Source: Candidatus Woesearchaeota archaeon | GTDB lineage: Archaea > Nanobdellota > Nanobdellia > Woesearchaeales > JAGVZT01 | NCBI GenBank assembly: GCA_018302335.1 | Contig: JAGVZT010000023.1 | Span: 1-40,997, forward strand | Reading direction: 5' to 3' | Length of the DNA stretch: 40,997 nucleotides | Shown: positions 18,089-26,803 of the stretch, in pieces | Layout: each line of letters starts with the position of its first letter | Numbering within the stretch: the stretch's first letter is position 1 | The notes under the pieces: generated by a model | What the model saw: only the letters and a program-made list of their open reading frames with translations | Told to the model about the DNA's origin: nothing | The model's database searches: none | Made by a program: the position numbers and the translations under genes

Positions 18089-19256
18089 GGGGCGACTCCC
18101 CTTCCGGTCGAGAGGGAGCCGTTTCCGCAGGCTGCTCCGCTGGTGGGGATTCCTTCAACCCCGGGGATACAGTCTCTGTTACCTTCGTTGCGGTCTCCGG
18201 GGGGTTCGCAGGCTTCGGTGGGCTTGCCGTGCTGGTGGATTTCTGCTCGCGGCGCTGGACGATGCGCGCGAGCAGCCTGAGGGAGATGCCCAGCAGCGCC
18301 ATCCCCGCAGCGCCCGCGACCAGGGTCCCGGTATAGGTCCTGGACAGCAGGATGGGAAGGAGGGAGAGCAGGCTCCGCGCGATTCCTCCGAGGTCTCCGG
18401 CGCCCGCGAGCTGGAAGAAAGCGGAGGTGTCCGAGCCCACGATGCCGAGGTACACCTGGATGACCGCATAGGGCACCAGGGTGAGCAGCCCGAGGGTGGT
18501 CATCCGGTTCGAGATGGCGCGCATCGCCTTCTCCGGCTGGCGGAGATTGGTGAGGAAGAGCGTGCCGCACAGCAGGATGAGCGCGGCGAGCAGGAGCAGC
18601 CTGCTCTGCTCCAGAAGATGCATGGCGCTCAGCAGGGGGGAGAGGACGCGCATCGGGCCTTCCGAGAGATTGCCGCCCCCGATGCCCTGGAAGGTCCCCA
18701 GGAGGAAGGCTCTGGAGAGCTGCTCTCGCGAAAGCTCGCCGGCGTCGAAGCGGTCGCACGTTTCCTGCAGAGGGCCCAGTACGGGATTCTGCTCCATCCC
18801 CTCGGAGAGGTTGGAGCACGCTCCTGCGATTTTACCCTCCCAGAGCGCAGTGCAGCCCTCGTCCATCTCCCGGATGGAATCGAAGCTCCACTCGCCCCTC
18901 GGGAGCCTCACCGCGGTGGGATTGCTCTTCCGCCAGTCGCATTCCTTCTCGAGCGCGGCGTACGCGGACTCGTTGGAGCACAGCTCGAACAGCATGCCAA
19001 CGCCCTGGGCCTTGTCCTCGGGAACATGCTCAGTGATTGCCTCCGCAGGATTCACGCAGAACAGCGCGAGCGTATCGGTGAACTCCGCCCGGGCTTCGGG
19101 GGACGCGTACTGATGGAGGTCATGCACCACTCCGGTGAAGAACAGTTCAGGGGTGAGCTGCCAGAAAGAGGAGAAGAGCAGCGCAGCGAGAATGATGCCC
19201 AGCGCGTTCGCCTCCAGCCAGGTGAGCAACCAGCGCGCAACGCCAAGGAGACTCAT
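18036..19256 (-). CDS. Multi-pass membrane protein of unknown function
   Basis: Several hydrophobic helices (ALGIILAALLFSSFWQL; LLLLAALILLCGTLFLTNL; LVAGAAGMALLGISLRLLARIV). Start overlaps the upstream ORF stop by ATGA. Confidence 0.78.
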   Translation of the reverse strand: MSLLGVARWLLTWLEANALGIILAALLFSSFWQLTPELFFTGVVHDLHQYASPEARAEFTDTLALFCVNPAEAITEHVPEDKAQGVGMLFELCSNESAYAALEKECDWRKSNPTAVRLPRGEWSFDSIREMDEGCTALWEGKIAGACSNLSEGMEQNPVLGPLQETCDRFDAGELSREQLSRAFLLGTFQGIGGGNLSEGPMRVLSPLLSAMHLLEQSRLLLLAALILLCGTLFLTNLRQPEKAMRAISNRMTTLGLLTLVPYAVIQVYLGIVGSDTSAFFQLAGAGDLGGIARSLLSLLPILLSRTYTGTLVAGAAGMALLGISLRLLARIVQRREQKSTSTASPPKPANPPETATKVTETVSPGLKESPPAEQPAETAPSRPEGESPPKTKKHASRSKGTGPER

Positions 19257-19852
19257 CGTGCCGGTCTCGCAAGCCGCCTGCCGAGGAGTGCGAGGTTCAC
19301 GAGAACGAGTGCGGCGAGCAGCCCGTACAGCATGATACCCTCGGCTCCAGCGGCGCCGCCCGCGACGAATCCGGTCACGCGTATCATCCCAGCGTCAGCA
19401 GCTGCGACAGCGCCTCTGCCCGAGACGCCGAGGAAGGTCAGGGTGTTGTGGAGCAGGGCAGCTGGCTGCCTTCCTTCGCGCAGCACGATGGACGCGCTCC
19501 TCGCGCTGCTCGCTGCGCCATGCGCATCCACCGCGAATGCCTCGCACGTTACTTCGTCGCCTGCGACGAGACCGTAATCGGCCGGAACGAACGCCTGCTC
19601 GTTGGAGAGCAGCTCGCTGCCGCGCAGCCAGCTGACCCTGAGCGAGAGTCCATCAGGCTCGTTGTCGCGGATTTCTCCCGTGCAGGAAAGCGTGTGATAG
19701 GGCGCGGCGTCGTCAGGCGAGATGGCGAGCGACAGGAGCGCAGGAGGCGCGTTGAGGACCTCAAACCTGACAATCGCGACCGCACTGCTCGTCTCCGCGG
19801 AAACGACGGGAAGCAGGAGGAGCACACACGCGAGGAACGCGAGGGCGCGCAT
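19253..19852 (-). CDS. Secreted/membrane-anchored protein with Ig-like region
   Basis: Signal peptide MRALAFLACVLLLLPVVSAETS, repeated beta-type segments with paired Cys (LSCTGEI..., VTCEAFAVD), C-terminal hydrophobic anchor. TATA about 25 nt upstream. Confidence 0.75.
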   Translation of the reverse strand: MRALAFLACVLLLLPVVSAETSSAVAIVRFEVLNAPPALLSLAISPDDAAPYHTLSCTGEIRDNEPDGLSLRVSWLRGSELLSNEQAFVPADYGLVAGDEVTCEAFAVDAHGAASSARSASIVLREGRQPAALLHNTLTFLGVSGRGAVAAADAGMIRVTGFVAGGAAGAEGIMLYGLLAALVLVNLALLGRRLARPAR

Positions 19853-19915
19853 GCATTGTCGGGATGCACCGCGCTATTTAAGCCTATTGGCGACGTGGAA
19901 AAGGCAGGGGCCGAA

Positions 19916-19985
19916 TCGGCCGCTTTATCGGGGATACCTGCCATTCCGGCGAGACAGCCCGGAAATCGTGCGGCAGTGCGGCCGA
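19916..19985. repeat. Palindromic intergenic element, copy C
   Basis: tcggccgctttatcggggatacctgccattccggcgagacagcccggaaatcgtgcggcagtgcggccga, 8 bp downstream of the cysteine desulfurase stop; inverted-repeat ends. Confidence 0.8.
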
Positions 19986-19992
19986 GGGAGCT

Positions 19993-21069
19993 CTATCGAA
20001 GCAGGCGCAGGGAGCGCATGACCTCGCTGACCGAAGGCACGGTGCGGCTGATCTCACGCGAGGTGGTGTATCGGCTGAGGGAGAGCCGTAGCGCTCCGAA
20101 TGCCTCGGTGCGGCCAATCGCGTCGAGGACATGGCTGCGCTTCTTCCGCAGGGAGGAGCACGCGCTTCCTGACGAGACGCAGATGCCCATCGCGTCCAGA
20201 TGCCCGACAAGCTCATGGCCGTCGAGCCCGCGGAACGCGAGGTTCGCGATGTGCGGGGCGCGATGCTCCGGATGGCCGTTCAGCTCGACACCCTTCAGTG
20301 CGAGAAGCCCGCGCTCAAGACGCTTCCGCAGCGAGGCCATACGGCCGCTATCGTTCTTGAGGGAAGCTGCTGCAGCGAAGCCCACGATGCCCGCGACATT
20401 CTCGGTGCCTGCGCGCAGCCCGCGCTCCTGTCCTCCTCCGCGGAGAAGCGGTTCCACAGGGATTCTCGCGATGAGGGCGCCGGTGCCCTTCGGGCCGTGG
20501 AGCTTGTGCGCATTGATGGTCACGAGGTCGGCATCGGGAAGGGGGAGCTTGCCGAAGGACTGGCAGGCGTCGACGTGGAGCAGGACGCCGCCTCTCCTGC
20601 AGAGCTCCGTGATGTCCTCCACCGGCTGCACTGTCCCGAGTTCGTTGTTGACGTGCATCACCGAGACGAGCGAGGTCTTCCGCGAAAGGGCGCGCTTAAC
20701 CTGCTCTACCGAGACGATGCCCTGTCGGTCGCACTGCAGGATGCGCACCGGGATGCCTCGCTGCCGGAGATGCTTGCAGCTCTCAAGGATGGAGGGATGC
20801 TCGATATTGGTGGTGATGACCTCGCCTTTCGCCGCGAGGAGCGCGAGGGTGTTCGCCTCCGTGCCGCCCGCGGTGAAGATGATCTCCTCCGGCCGCGCTT
20901 CGCAGCGTCTCGCGAGTTGCTCCCGAGCTTTCTCGACCGCTTCCCTCGCACTCCTTCCCAGCGCGTGGTCCGATGAGGGGTTGCCGTACCTGGTGCCGAG
21001 GAAGGGAAGCATGGACTTCAGCGCCTCGGGAGCGAGTCGGGTGGTGGCGGCGTTGTCGAGGTAAATCAT
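19993..21069 (-). CDS. Cysteine desulfurase (NifS/IscS-like)
   Basis: MIYLDNAATTRLAPEALKSMLPFLGTRYGNPSSDHALGRSA, FTAGGTEANTLAL, HVNNELGTVQP, DLVTINAHKLHGPKGTGAL, GICVSSGSACSS. Confidence 0.95.
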   Translation of the reverse strand: MIYLDNAATTRLAPEALKSMLPFLGTRYGNPSSDHALGRSAREAVEKAREQLARRCEARPEEIIFTAGGTEANTLALLAAKGEVITTNIEHPSILESCKHLRQRGIPVRILQCDRQGIVSVEQVKRALSRKTSLVSVMHVNNELGTVQPVEDITELCRRGGVLLHVDACQSFGKLPLPDADLVTINAHKLHGPKGTGALIARIPVEPLLRGGGQERGLRAGTENVAGIVGFAAAASLKNDSGRMASLRKRLERGLLALKGVELNGHPEHRAPHIANLAFRGLDGHELVGHLDAMGICVSSGSACSSLRKKRSHVLDAIGRTEAFGALRLSLSRYTTSREISRTVPSVSEVMRSLRLLR

Positions 21070-21129
21070 ACCCGGAGGAACACGGAGAGCCTTAAAAAGC
21101 CTACGCGGGAGCGCGAAAGGGTGCAAAGC

Positions 21130-21136
21130 TTTATAA
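21130..21136 (+). promoter_or_regulatory. Archaeal TATA box upstream of the 21162 mini-ORF and 21230 gene
   Basis: TTTATAA about 29 nt upstream of ATG 21162. Confidence 0.6.
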
Positions 21137-21229
21137 CGCTAATAATTTTCCCTCTAGAGTGATGATTCAGTGGCTAGGGGAGGCGCTTGATAGAATTTCG
21201 CTTGAAGACATTTGCGTGAGGTAAGCAGC

Positions 21230-22438
21230 ATGACAAAGGTACCAACGGACGGCGAACGCATCGAGAATCCGCTTGCGGCGCTCTGGAAGCGCGCCCGGGG
21301 GATCGCGGAGCGGCAGGGCGACTCTCTTGACGATGACGTGAAGGAGGCCGTGGGAGACCTCGCGACCGAGCTGCCAAAGATAGGAGGAGAGCTCGGCGTC
21401 AGGGCCGGCGAGCATACCCTGCGCGTCATGGTGGAACTCGCCATGTACCAGCGGGACAAGGAGGGGTATCTTGCGAGGAAGCGCGAGACCGCGCAGGAGC
21501 GCATCGCCAGCGCTCGCGCAAGGGCAGGAGACATAGCTGGCAAGGCCGAGCATCTCTATGCTGCCGAGCGAGCCAAGCTCGGAGAGCAGGGTACCGGCAC
21601 TTACGGAAGGGGGCTTGCAAAGCGCGGGCTCAACGCCGCGAGGGGCATCTTCGGAAAGCTGCGGCAGGATGGCGAGGCGTTGCTCGATGAACTGGCATCC
21701 TCTGAGATTGCCACCTCTTCGGAGCGGCGCATTCCAGGATGCAGGGCGCTCATCGGGGAGTATGCCGTGGGAGAGGTAATCACCCGTGCGCGAGCGTCGC
21801 GTGTCCGCAATGTCGTGAGCGCGCTGGAGCGGGATGAGGCGATGGATGCCACGGTGCGGAGCCAAGTGCTCGAGCTGTACTCCGGATTCGCCACCACCGA
21901 TGTCGATGAGGTGCTTGAGCGCGCTTCGGACGACCCGACGCTCGGCGGCCGGATGCGGGACCAGGAGGCCCTGATGCAATCCATCGCGCTGCTTGAGGAA
22001 CGCAGGGAAAGCTTCGCGCGGAAGGCTTCCCTGCCCGGCAAGTCGGACATCGGTTCGCTCGCCGCCGAGCTGACCCTCCGCTTCTCGGACTACCCGGATA
22101 CCGCAGACCTGCTCGTGCCAGGCCATGAGGAGATGCTCATCGGCGAATATCTGCCCCGGGGCCATGCGCCCCTCACCAAGGGCAGGGTGCGGACGGTCAA
22201 GTATCTCATTGCCGCCGCGGAGGATATCCTACCGGACAGTGTCGCTGCGCGACAGCTGCTCAAGGACATCGCCGGCTATGCGGCCGAGGGCATCAGCAGC
22301 GTCGAGGGCCATCTGGTCATGGATGCGCAACGGCTGGAGCCTCAGGTCGCACAGTATCCTGAGCTGAAGGTGAGGCTGCAGCGCACCAGGGAGGAGCTGG
22401 AGCTGCTGTACGCGCACCGCGACGCGCTGGGAGGTTAG
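21230..22438 (+). CDS. Hypothetical coiled-coil protein, paralog 1 of a duplicated module
   Basis: Start MTKVPTDGERIENPLAALWKRARG after GAGGT. Clearly paralogous to 22730-23572 (LYSGFATTDVDEVLERASDDPTLGGRMRDQEALMQSIALLEERRESF). Confidence 0.82.
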   Translation: MTKVPTDGERIENPLAALWKRARGIAERQGDSLDDDVKEAVGDLATELPKIGGELGVRAGEHTLRVMVELAMYQRDKEGYLARKRETAQERIASARARAGDIAGKAEHLYAAERAKLGEQGTGTYGRGLAKRGLNAARGIFGKLRQDGEALLDELASSEIATSSERRIPGCRALIGEYAVGEVITRARASRVRNVVSALERDEAMDATVRSQVLELYSGFATTDVDEVLERASDDPTLGGRMRDQEALMQSIALLEERRESFARKASLPGKSDIGSLAAELTLRFSDYPDTADLLVPGHEEMLIGEYLPRGHAPLTKGRVRTVKYLIAAAEDILPDSVAARQLLKDIAGYAAEGISSVEGHLVMDAQRLEPQVAQYPELKVRLQRTREELELLYAHRDALGG

Positions 22439-22442
22439 CACC

Positions 22443-22724
22443 ATGGATGACTTGTTCAGCAGGACAGTGGAACCTGACGATAAGGACCTCAAGGAACGTT
22501 TGGAGGAGAGGCTCGGGGTGGAGATTGACCCCAAGGTCGCTGCCCTGGAGGTGGGAGGCGGCGCTGCGGCACTCTATCTCGCGGTCGGAGCGATACCGTA
22601 TGTGGGTGTGCCTGCCCAGCGTATCTTCGGGAAGTTCCTCCTGGGCGCGGGCGCTGCCCTCGGGGGAGAGGTCTACCGGAGGACCCACAAGAAGCGTGCT
22701 ACAAAGCTCGATGAGGAGAGGTGA
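22443..22724 (+). CDS. Small transmembrane protein (93 aa)
   Basis: MDDLFSRTVEPDDKDLKERLEERLGVEIDPKVAALEVGGGAAALYLAVGAIPYVGVPAQRIFGKFLLGAGAALGGEVYRR. Confidence 0.72.
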   Translation: MDDLFSRTVEPDDKDLKERLEERLGVEIDPKVAALEVGGGAAALYLAVGAIPYVGVPAQRIFGKFLLGAGAALGGEVYRRTHKKRATKLDEER

Positions 22725-22729
22725 CGGAT

Positions 22730-23572
22730 ATGGCGAAAAAGGGAGTACCGGCTGATGATGGCGCATTGCGCGATGAGAAAGGCGTTGCGAGCGGAGTCCC
22801 GCTGTCCTCGCATTTCAGCTCGCTCTGGAAGCGTGCGGAGAGCATCGCGGAGAGCGGCGAGAGCATTGACGACGCGGTGCGGCAATCTGCTGCGGAACTC
22901 GCGGTGCCTGGAGTGGATACCGAACTGCCCCAGCGGACAGGAGAGTACACCCTGCGTGCGATGGTAGAGCTTGCGCTCTACAAGAAGGACCCTGACGCAT
23001 ACCTTCTCAAGAAGCGCTCACAGGTGGAGGAGGGCATCGCACAGGCGAAGGAGAGGGCCGGAGACCTCGCGGACAAGGCGGCCGGGCTGTATGACGCCCA
23101 GCGGAAGAGGATTGAGCAGGAGGGCATCGGAACCTACAGCAGGGACGTCGCGAAGCGCGGGCTGGACGCAGCGCGCGGGCTCTTCGGAAGGCTGCGCGTC
23201 CAGAGCGAGAAGGCCTTCGACTACCTGGCGGAGTCGGACATCGCCACGCCGTCGGAGCGGCGCATCGAGGGCTGCGCTGTCCAGATAGGCGCGTATCTGC
23301 CCATGGAGCTCATCACTGCCGGCACCGCGAATCGCGTGAGCGCGTTCGTGGGCAAGCTTGGCCAGGATCCGGAGATGCTCGCGCTCGACGAGAGCGTGCG
23401 AAGCCAGGTCACGGAGCTCTATTCGGGCTTCGCCACCACCGAAGTGGGCGAGGTCCTGGAGCGCATCTCGCAGGAGCCGACCCTCGGGGGGAGGCTCAAG
23501 GACCAGGAGCGGCTGCTGAAGGCAATCTCGCTTCTGGAGGAGCGCAGGAAGAGCTTCGAGGACAAGGCGTAG
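22730..23572 (+). CDS. Hypothetical coiled-coil protein, paralog 2 (shorter)
   Basis: MAKKGVPADDGALRDEKG...LYSGFATTEVGEVLERISQEPTLGGRLKDQERLLKAISLLEERRKSFEDKA*; colinear with paralog 1. Confidence 0.8.
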   Translation: MAKKGVPADDGALRDEKGVASGVPLSSHFSSLWKRAESIAESGESIDDAVRQSAAELAVPGVDTELPQRTGEYTLRAMVELALYKKDPDAYLLKKRSQVEEGIAQAKERAGDLADKAAGLYDAQRKRIEQEGIGTYSRDVAKRGLDAARGLFGRLRVQSEKAFDYLAESDIATPSERRIEGCAVQIGAYLPMELITAGTANRVSAFVGKLGQDPEMLALDESVRSQVTELYSGFATTEVGEVLERISQEPTLGGRLKDQERLLKAISLLEERRKSFEDKA

Positions 23573-23649
23573 GATACAGCGTCGGCGACACGAAGGATAT
23601 CGAGGCGCTTGCGCATCGCGGCCTTCCGGTAGAGAACTATGGCTTCCCC

Positions 23650-23847
23650 TTGTACATGGTCGAGGGTTCGCTCATGGTCCTGCTCGCGATCGCTGCCCCT
23701 CCGGTCGGGGCGGTCCTGGGCGCGGATATGGCAGTGAGGACGGTGCGCGGACTGGGTGGGAAGGCACCCGTCGGACTTGTCGGGACGGCACGCGACCTGT
23801 ACCGGCTTGTTTCCGACAAATACCAGGGAGCGAAGGCACCAGAGTAA
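23650..23847 (+). CDS. Small transmembrane ORF, likely second copy of the 93-aa protein
   Basis: The frame is open back into the upstream ORF (VGYSVGDTKDIEALAHRGLPVENYGFPLYMVEGSLMVLLAIAAPPVGAVLGADMAVRTVRGLG) and resembles the 93-aa TM protein. Only a weak TTG (23650) or internal ATG (23656) start is available. Confidence 0.45.
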   Translation: MYMVEGSLMVLLAIAAPPVGAVLGADMAVRTVRGLGGKAPVGLVGTARDLYRLVSDKYQGAKAPE

Positions 23848-23920
23848 TCCGTTTTGCCCGGACAAAGGATATAAACGCGGAGGACTTCCTGATGACCATG
23901 GGGGACGAGTTGAGCATCCG

Positions 23921-24517
23921 GTGAGGCTTCCCGGGCTCGAGTACGTGGACCGCATCCCCGGCGCGCTGCGCGGTTTCCTGAAGTCAGCGAAAGGCACGAG
24001 GCTCGGCAGGGATCTCTCCAACCTCATGACTCTTGCAGAGGAGAGCAATCGCATCTACGAGACGCACCGCGACATCATTGTGGAACTCCGCGAGGAATAT
24101 GAGCATGCGAGGCTGCTCCCGAAGCCCGGTGAGCCGAGCCTGCTGGAGAAGCTCACGCACAGGGGCCGAGAGGACCCCGAGGAGCGATTCATCTCCGAGC
24201 TTCCGTCGCGCTACTACGGGATGCTTGCAGCCCATTTGGAGCAGGACGCGCTCACGCAGTACGTGAGTTCCATCGCGGACGCGCTCTCCCTCCTCAGGTA
24301 CAAGCCTGTGCAGCGCGCCTTCCGTGAGGGGATGGTGCGCGTCGCCGAGGAGAGCGGGGTGCCTGGGGCGAAGGTATTCATCGGCCTCACCGTGGACAAG
24401 CTCATCCAGCATGTCAACACCCGGCCGGACGACATGGAAACGGCCATCTCGCAGCTACGCGACTCCGGTCATGCCTTCGTCGGCACGCTGTACGCGCGGG
24501 GCAAGAAGGATGCGTGA
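23921..24517 (+). CDS. Hypothetical protein (199 aa)
   Basis: GTG start (VRLPGLEYVDRIPGALRGFLKSAKG...); earlier ORF-track residues look non-coding. Confidence 0.65.
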   Translation: MRLPGLEYVDRIPGALRGFLKSAKGTRLGRDLSNLMTLAEESNRIYETHRDIIVELREEYEHARLLPKPGEPSLLEKLTHRGREDPEERFISELPSRYYGMLAAHLEQDALTQYVSSIADALSLLRYKPVQRAFREGMVRVAEESGVPGAKVFIGLTVDKLIQHVNTRPDDMETAISQLRDSGHAFVGTLYARGKKDA

Positions 24518-25274
24518 GCAGACGCTGGCGGATTCTCTCGATGAGCTCCTGGAAGAGGCCCCGGAGCCGAAGGAAGAGCTGCAGAAGGCCCACTCGCCAC
24601 TGCGGAGCGCCTGGGATGAAATCGTCTCAGCCGACTACTGGCCACTCGGCGTTCCTAGGGAGATTTACCAGAGCCTCCGGGAAAGCGTTGCGTCCATTCT
24701 GGAGGCGCTGCGCAGGCTCCTCACCCCCAAAGATGCGCGGATTGACACTATCAGGGCCATCGTGGTCCCGGTCAGCGCCGATATATCGATAGTCCATGTG
24801 GAGAATCTTCAGGACATCGTCGCATACGGCCTCAAGGATGAGTACACCTTGCACCTCGCGCACAGTGGGAAATTCTCGAAGGCACAGTGCCCGAAAGTGC
24901 TCGATGCGGTGAAAGAGGAGGTTCTCCAGGCGTACTCAGGCGCCAGTACTGGGTATCTCCAGGCTCTGATTGATAATCCCCGCTGGGAGATGGTGGAGAG
25001 CCTCAGCCGCTACTGGAAGCGGCAAGATGCGGTGAGAACCATCCTTGCCGGAGGTGCGCCATCCGTTACGGACGCTTACGATTTCGAGGTCGACCTGCTG
25101 GAGGATACGTTCAACGGAGCGAGGGCACCATTCGACCTGAGTTCCCGAATGGCTGCGCTGCTCGCCACCATCGATCGCAAGCTGGAAAACATCCCGCGCG
25201 CGCCGAAGCGGATGCGGGCGCTCGCCAAGCTTCTCAGCCAGCGCGGGTACGGTGACGACCGTGAGTACCGCTGA
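24510..25274 (+). CDS. Hypothetical protein (254 aa)
   Basis: ATG 24510 overlaps the end of the upstream ORF (MREQTLADSLDELLEEAPEPKEELQKAHSPLRSAW...). Confidence 0.72.
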   Translation: MREQTLADSLDELLEEAPEPKEELQKAHSPLRSAWDEIVSADYWPLGVPREIYQSLRESVASILEALRRLLTPKDARIDTIRAIVVPVSADISIVHVENLQDIVAYGLKDEYTLHLAHSGKFSKAQCPKVLDAVKEEVLQAYSGASTGYLQALIDNPRWEMVESLSRYWKRQDAVRTILAGGAPSVTDAYDFEVDLLEDTFNGARAPFDLSSRMAALLATIDRKLENIPRAPKRMRALAKLLSQRGYGDDREYR

Positions 25275-25815
25275 GCTGGTCCGCGAGTTCTTGGACGGCT
25301 TTGCGCGTCATCTCCAGCGGGCCGCCGTTGTCGATGATGACATCGGGTTTCTCCAGCAATTCCTGCGCACGGAGACGCTGCTCGAGCATCGGGAACCTGC
25401 CTCGGTTGCGCGCGAGAATCTCCCGCTCTGGAGCGCGGACTTCCACCACGATGTCGGCCTTCCGCAGGAGATCGAGTTCCTTCGGCAGCGCCGCCACCAC
25501 GAGGAGTGTCCCCTTTGCGGCCGAGATGCGGTGGTGGAGCTTCGCGATGAGCCGCGGGTGGGTGATGGTGTTGAGCGTCTCCCTCGCCGCAGTGCCGGAG
25601 AACGCGCGCTCGGCGAGGAGCGGCCGGTCCACCGTGCCATCGCGGAGAACGCCGCCGAAGGCGTGCGTGAGTTCCCGTTGCACCTCTGGCAGCTCCAGGA
25701 CCGCATGGCCTATCTCATCCGCCTCGACCAGCTCAGCTCCGAGCATCTCGCGGAGCATGCCTGCCACGGTGGTCTTCCCGCTCCCCACGCGGCCGCAGAC
25801 GAGAATGACCCTCAC
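25234..25815 (-). CDS. coaE: Dephospho-CoA kinase-like P-loop kinase
   Basis: VILVCGRVGSGKTTVAGMLREMLGAELVEADEIGHAVL, LNTITHPRLIAKLHHRI, DIVVEVRAPEREILARNRGR, DVIIDNGG. Confidence 0.82.
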   Translation of the reverse strand: MRVILVCGRVGSGKTTVAGMLREMLGAELVEADEIGHAVLELPEVQRELTHAFGGVLRDGTVDRPLLAERAFSGTAARETLNTITHPRLIAKLHHRISAAKGTLLVVAALPKELDLLRKADIVVEVRAPEREILARNRGRFPMLEQRLRAQELLEKPDVIIDNGGPLEMTRKAVQELADQLSGTHGRHRTRAG

Positions 25816-25858
25816 AACGCATTTCGTGCGGCGGGCGTTTATAAATATTTATAAGGGA

Positions 25859-25880
25859 TAGTATACGTTATTGTATACTA
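25859..25880. promoter_or_regulatory. Perfect inverted repeat TAGTATAC-gttatt-GTATACTA upstream of coaE-like gene
   Basis: 8-bp perfect arms with 6-nt spacer, next to TATA-like tttataaatatttataagg; candidate operator. Confidence 0.6.
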
Positions 25881-25958
25881 AACTCTAAAATACACTCTTC
25901 TGATATCTATTATAGAAGAAAGTAAAGTTTATATACCAGCTCGACCACGTAGATTTTC

Positions 25959-26023
25959 AATGGAGGCTCCCTGACCCTAGTTTCTGTACCTCCCCCAATT
26001 CCCTAGGGAGCCTTCCATTTTTT
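25959..26023 (+). ncRNA. Candidate structured small RNA with 3' T-tract
   Basis: TATA (tttatata, ~25928) about 30 nt upstream. Ends pair: AATGGAGGCTCCCT (25959-25972) with AGGGAGCCTTCCATT (26005-26019), one bulge, followed by TTTTTT. Confidence 0.5.
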
Positions 26024-26031
26024 ATGTTCAG

Positions 26032-26060
26032 TGTTTCTCTTGCCGATGTTTCTCTTGCCG
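26032..26060. repeat. Two tandem copies of TGTTTCTCTTGCCG
   Basis: tgtttctcttgccg at 26032-26045 and 26047-26060. Confidence 0.7.
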
Positions 26061-26154
26061 CATCGACCGAGTTGCTGAGAATGTCCGCGCTGTTCAGAGT
26101 GCGTCAAGACAATGCGGAGCTCGCTCGGCATCGCGGCCGAGAACGGCTGAACGG

Positions 26155-26739
26155 TTACTGCAGCGCCCCGCGCGTCGAGAGCGCGAGGGTGAGCTGGGGT
26201 GAGATGCCGGCGATGTTCGCCTTGGCCTGCAGCTCCTTGAACTGCTGGTCGAGCTTGACGTAGCTCTCCTGGTAATGGACCTTGCGGGTGATGGGCACGC
26301 CCTTCTCCATCAGGGTGGTGATGAACTGCACCACGCTCTTGTCCGAGACGCCGAGGCGCTCGCTGACCTCGCGCTCCGAGATGAAGCCGTTCGCGGTGTA
26401 GAGAAGGAGGAAGACTTCCTGCTCGCGCAGCGTCATGGGCTCGACGCGCTGGGGCTCGCTCCCGTTGGACGTGCCGAGCTTGCCGCGCAGCTCCTCGAGC
26501 ATCTCGTGGAGCTTGTCGAGCTTCTGGCTGAGCTGGTAGACAGCCTCGTGGTTGGCCTGAATCTCTTCGGTGTTCTGGTTGATGGTGACGCGGTGGTCGT
26601 CGAGCTCCTCGCGTATGAGCTTCAGGAGGTGGACTGGCGCGCCGAGTTGCACGGGGCTGCGGCCGGGCTTGTGCTCAGGGTAGAATGTGAGCGTTTCGTC
26701 CTTCAGCGGTCCACCTGTCTTGCGAAAAAGGTCCAGCAC
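26155..26739 (-). CDS. Winged-helix DNA-binding protein with coiled-coil region
   Basis: Helical region INQNTEEIQANHEAVYQLSQKLDKLHEMLEELRGKL followed by LREQEVFLLLYTANGFISEREVSERLGVSDKSVVQFITTLMEKGVPI. Confidence 0.7.
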   Translation of the reverse strand: MLDLFRKTGGPLKDETLTFYPEHKPGRSPVQLGAPVHLLKLIREELDDHRVTINQNTEEIQANHEAVYQLSQKLDKLHEMLEELRGKLGTSNGSEPQRVEPMTLREQEVFLLLYTANGFISEREVSERLGVSDKSVVQFITTLMEKGVPITRKVHYQESYVKLDQQFKELQAKANIAGISPQLTLALSTRGALQ

Positions 26740-26803
26740 GAGTCATCACCCCTTCCGCGCTAACCGAATATCCTCTATAAATACATTGTTGCGGCGCAAT
26801 ATG

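Noticed and set aside
17979-19577. 532-aa plus-strand ORF antisense to the membrane protein
   Set aside because: Low-complexity Arg/Glu/Gln-rich shadow frame; the minus strand has coherent TM helices and a signal peptide.
19448-21064. 538-aa plus-strand ORF antisense to cysteine desulfurase
   Set aside because: Shadow ORF; minus strand encodes an unmistakable NifS-like enzyme.
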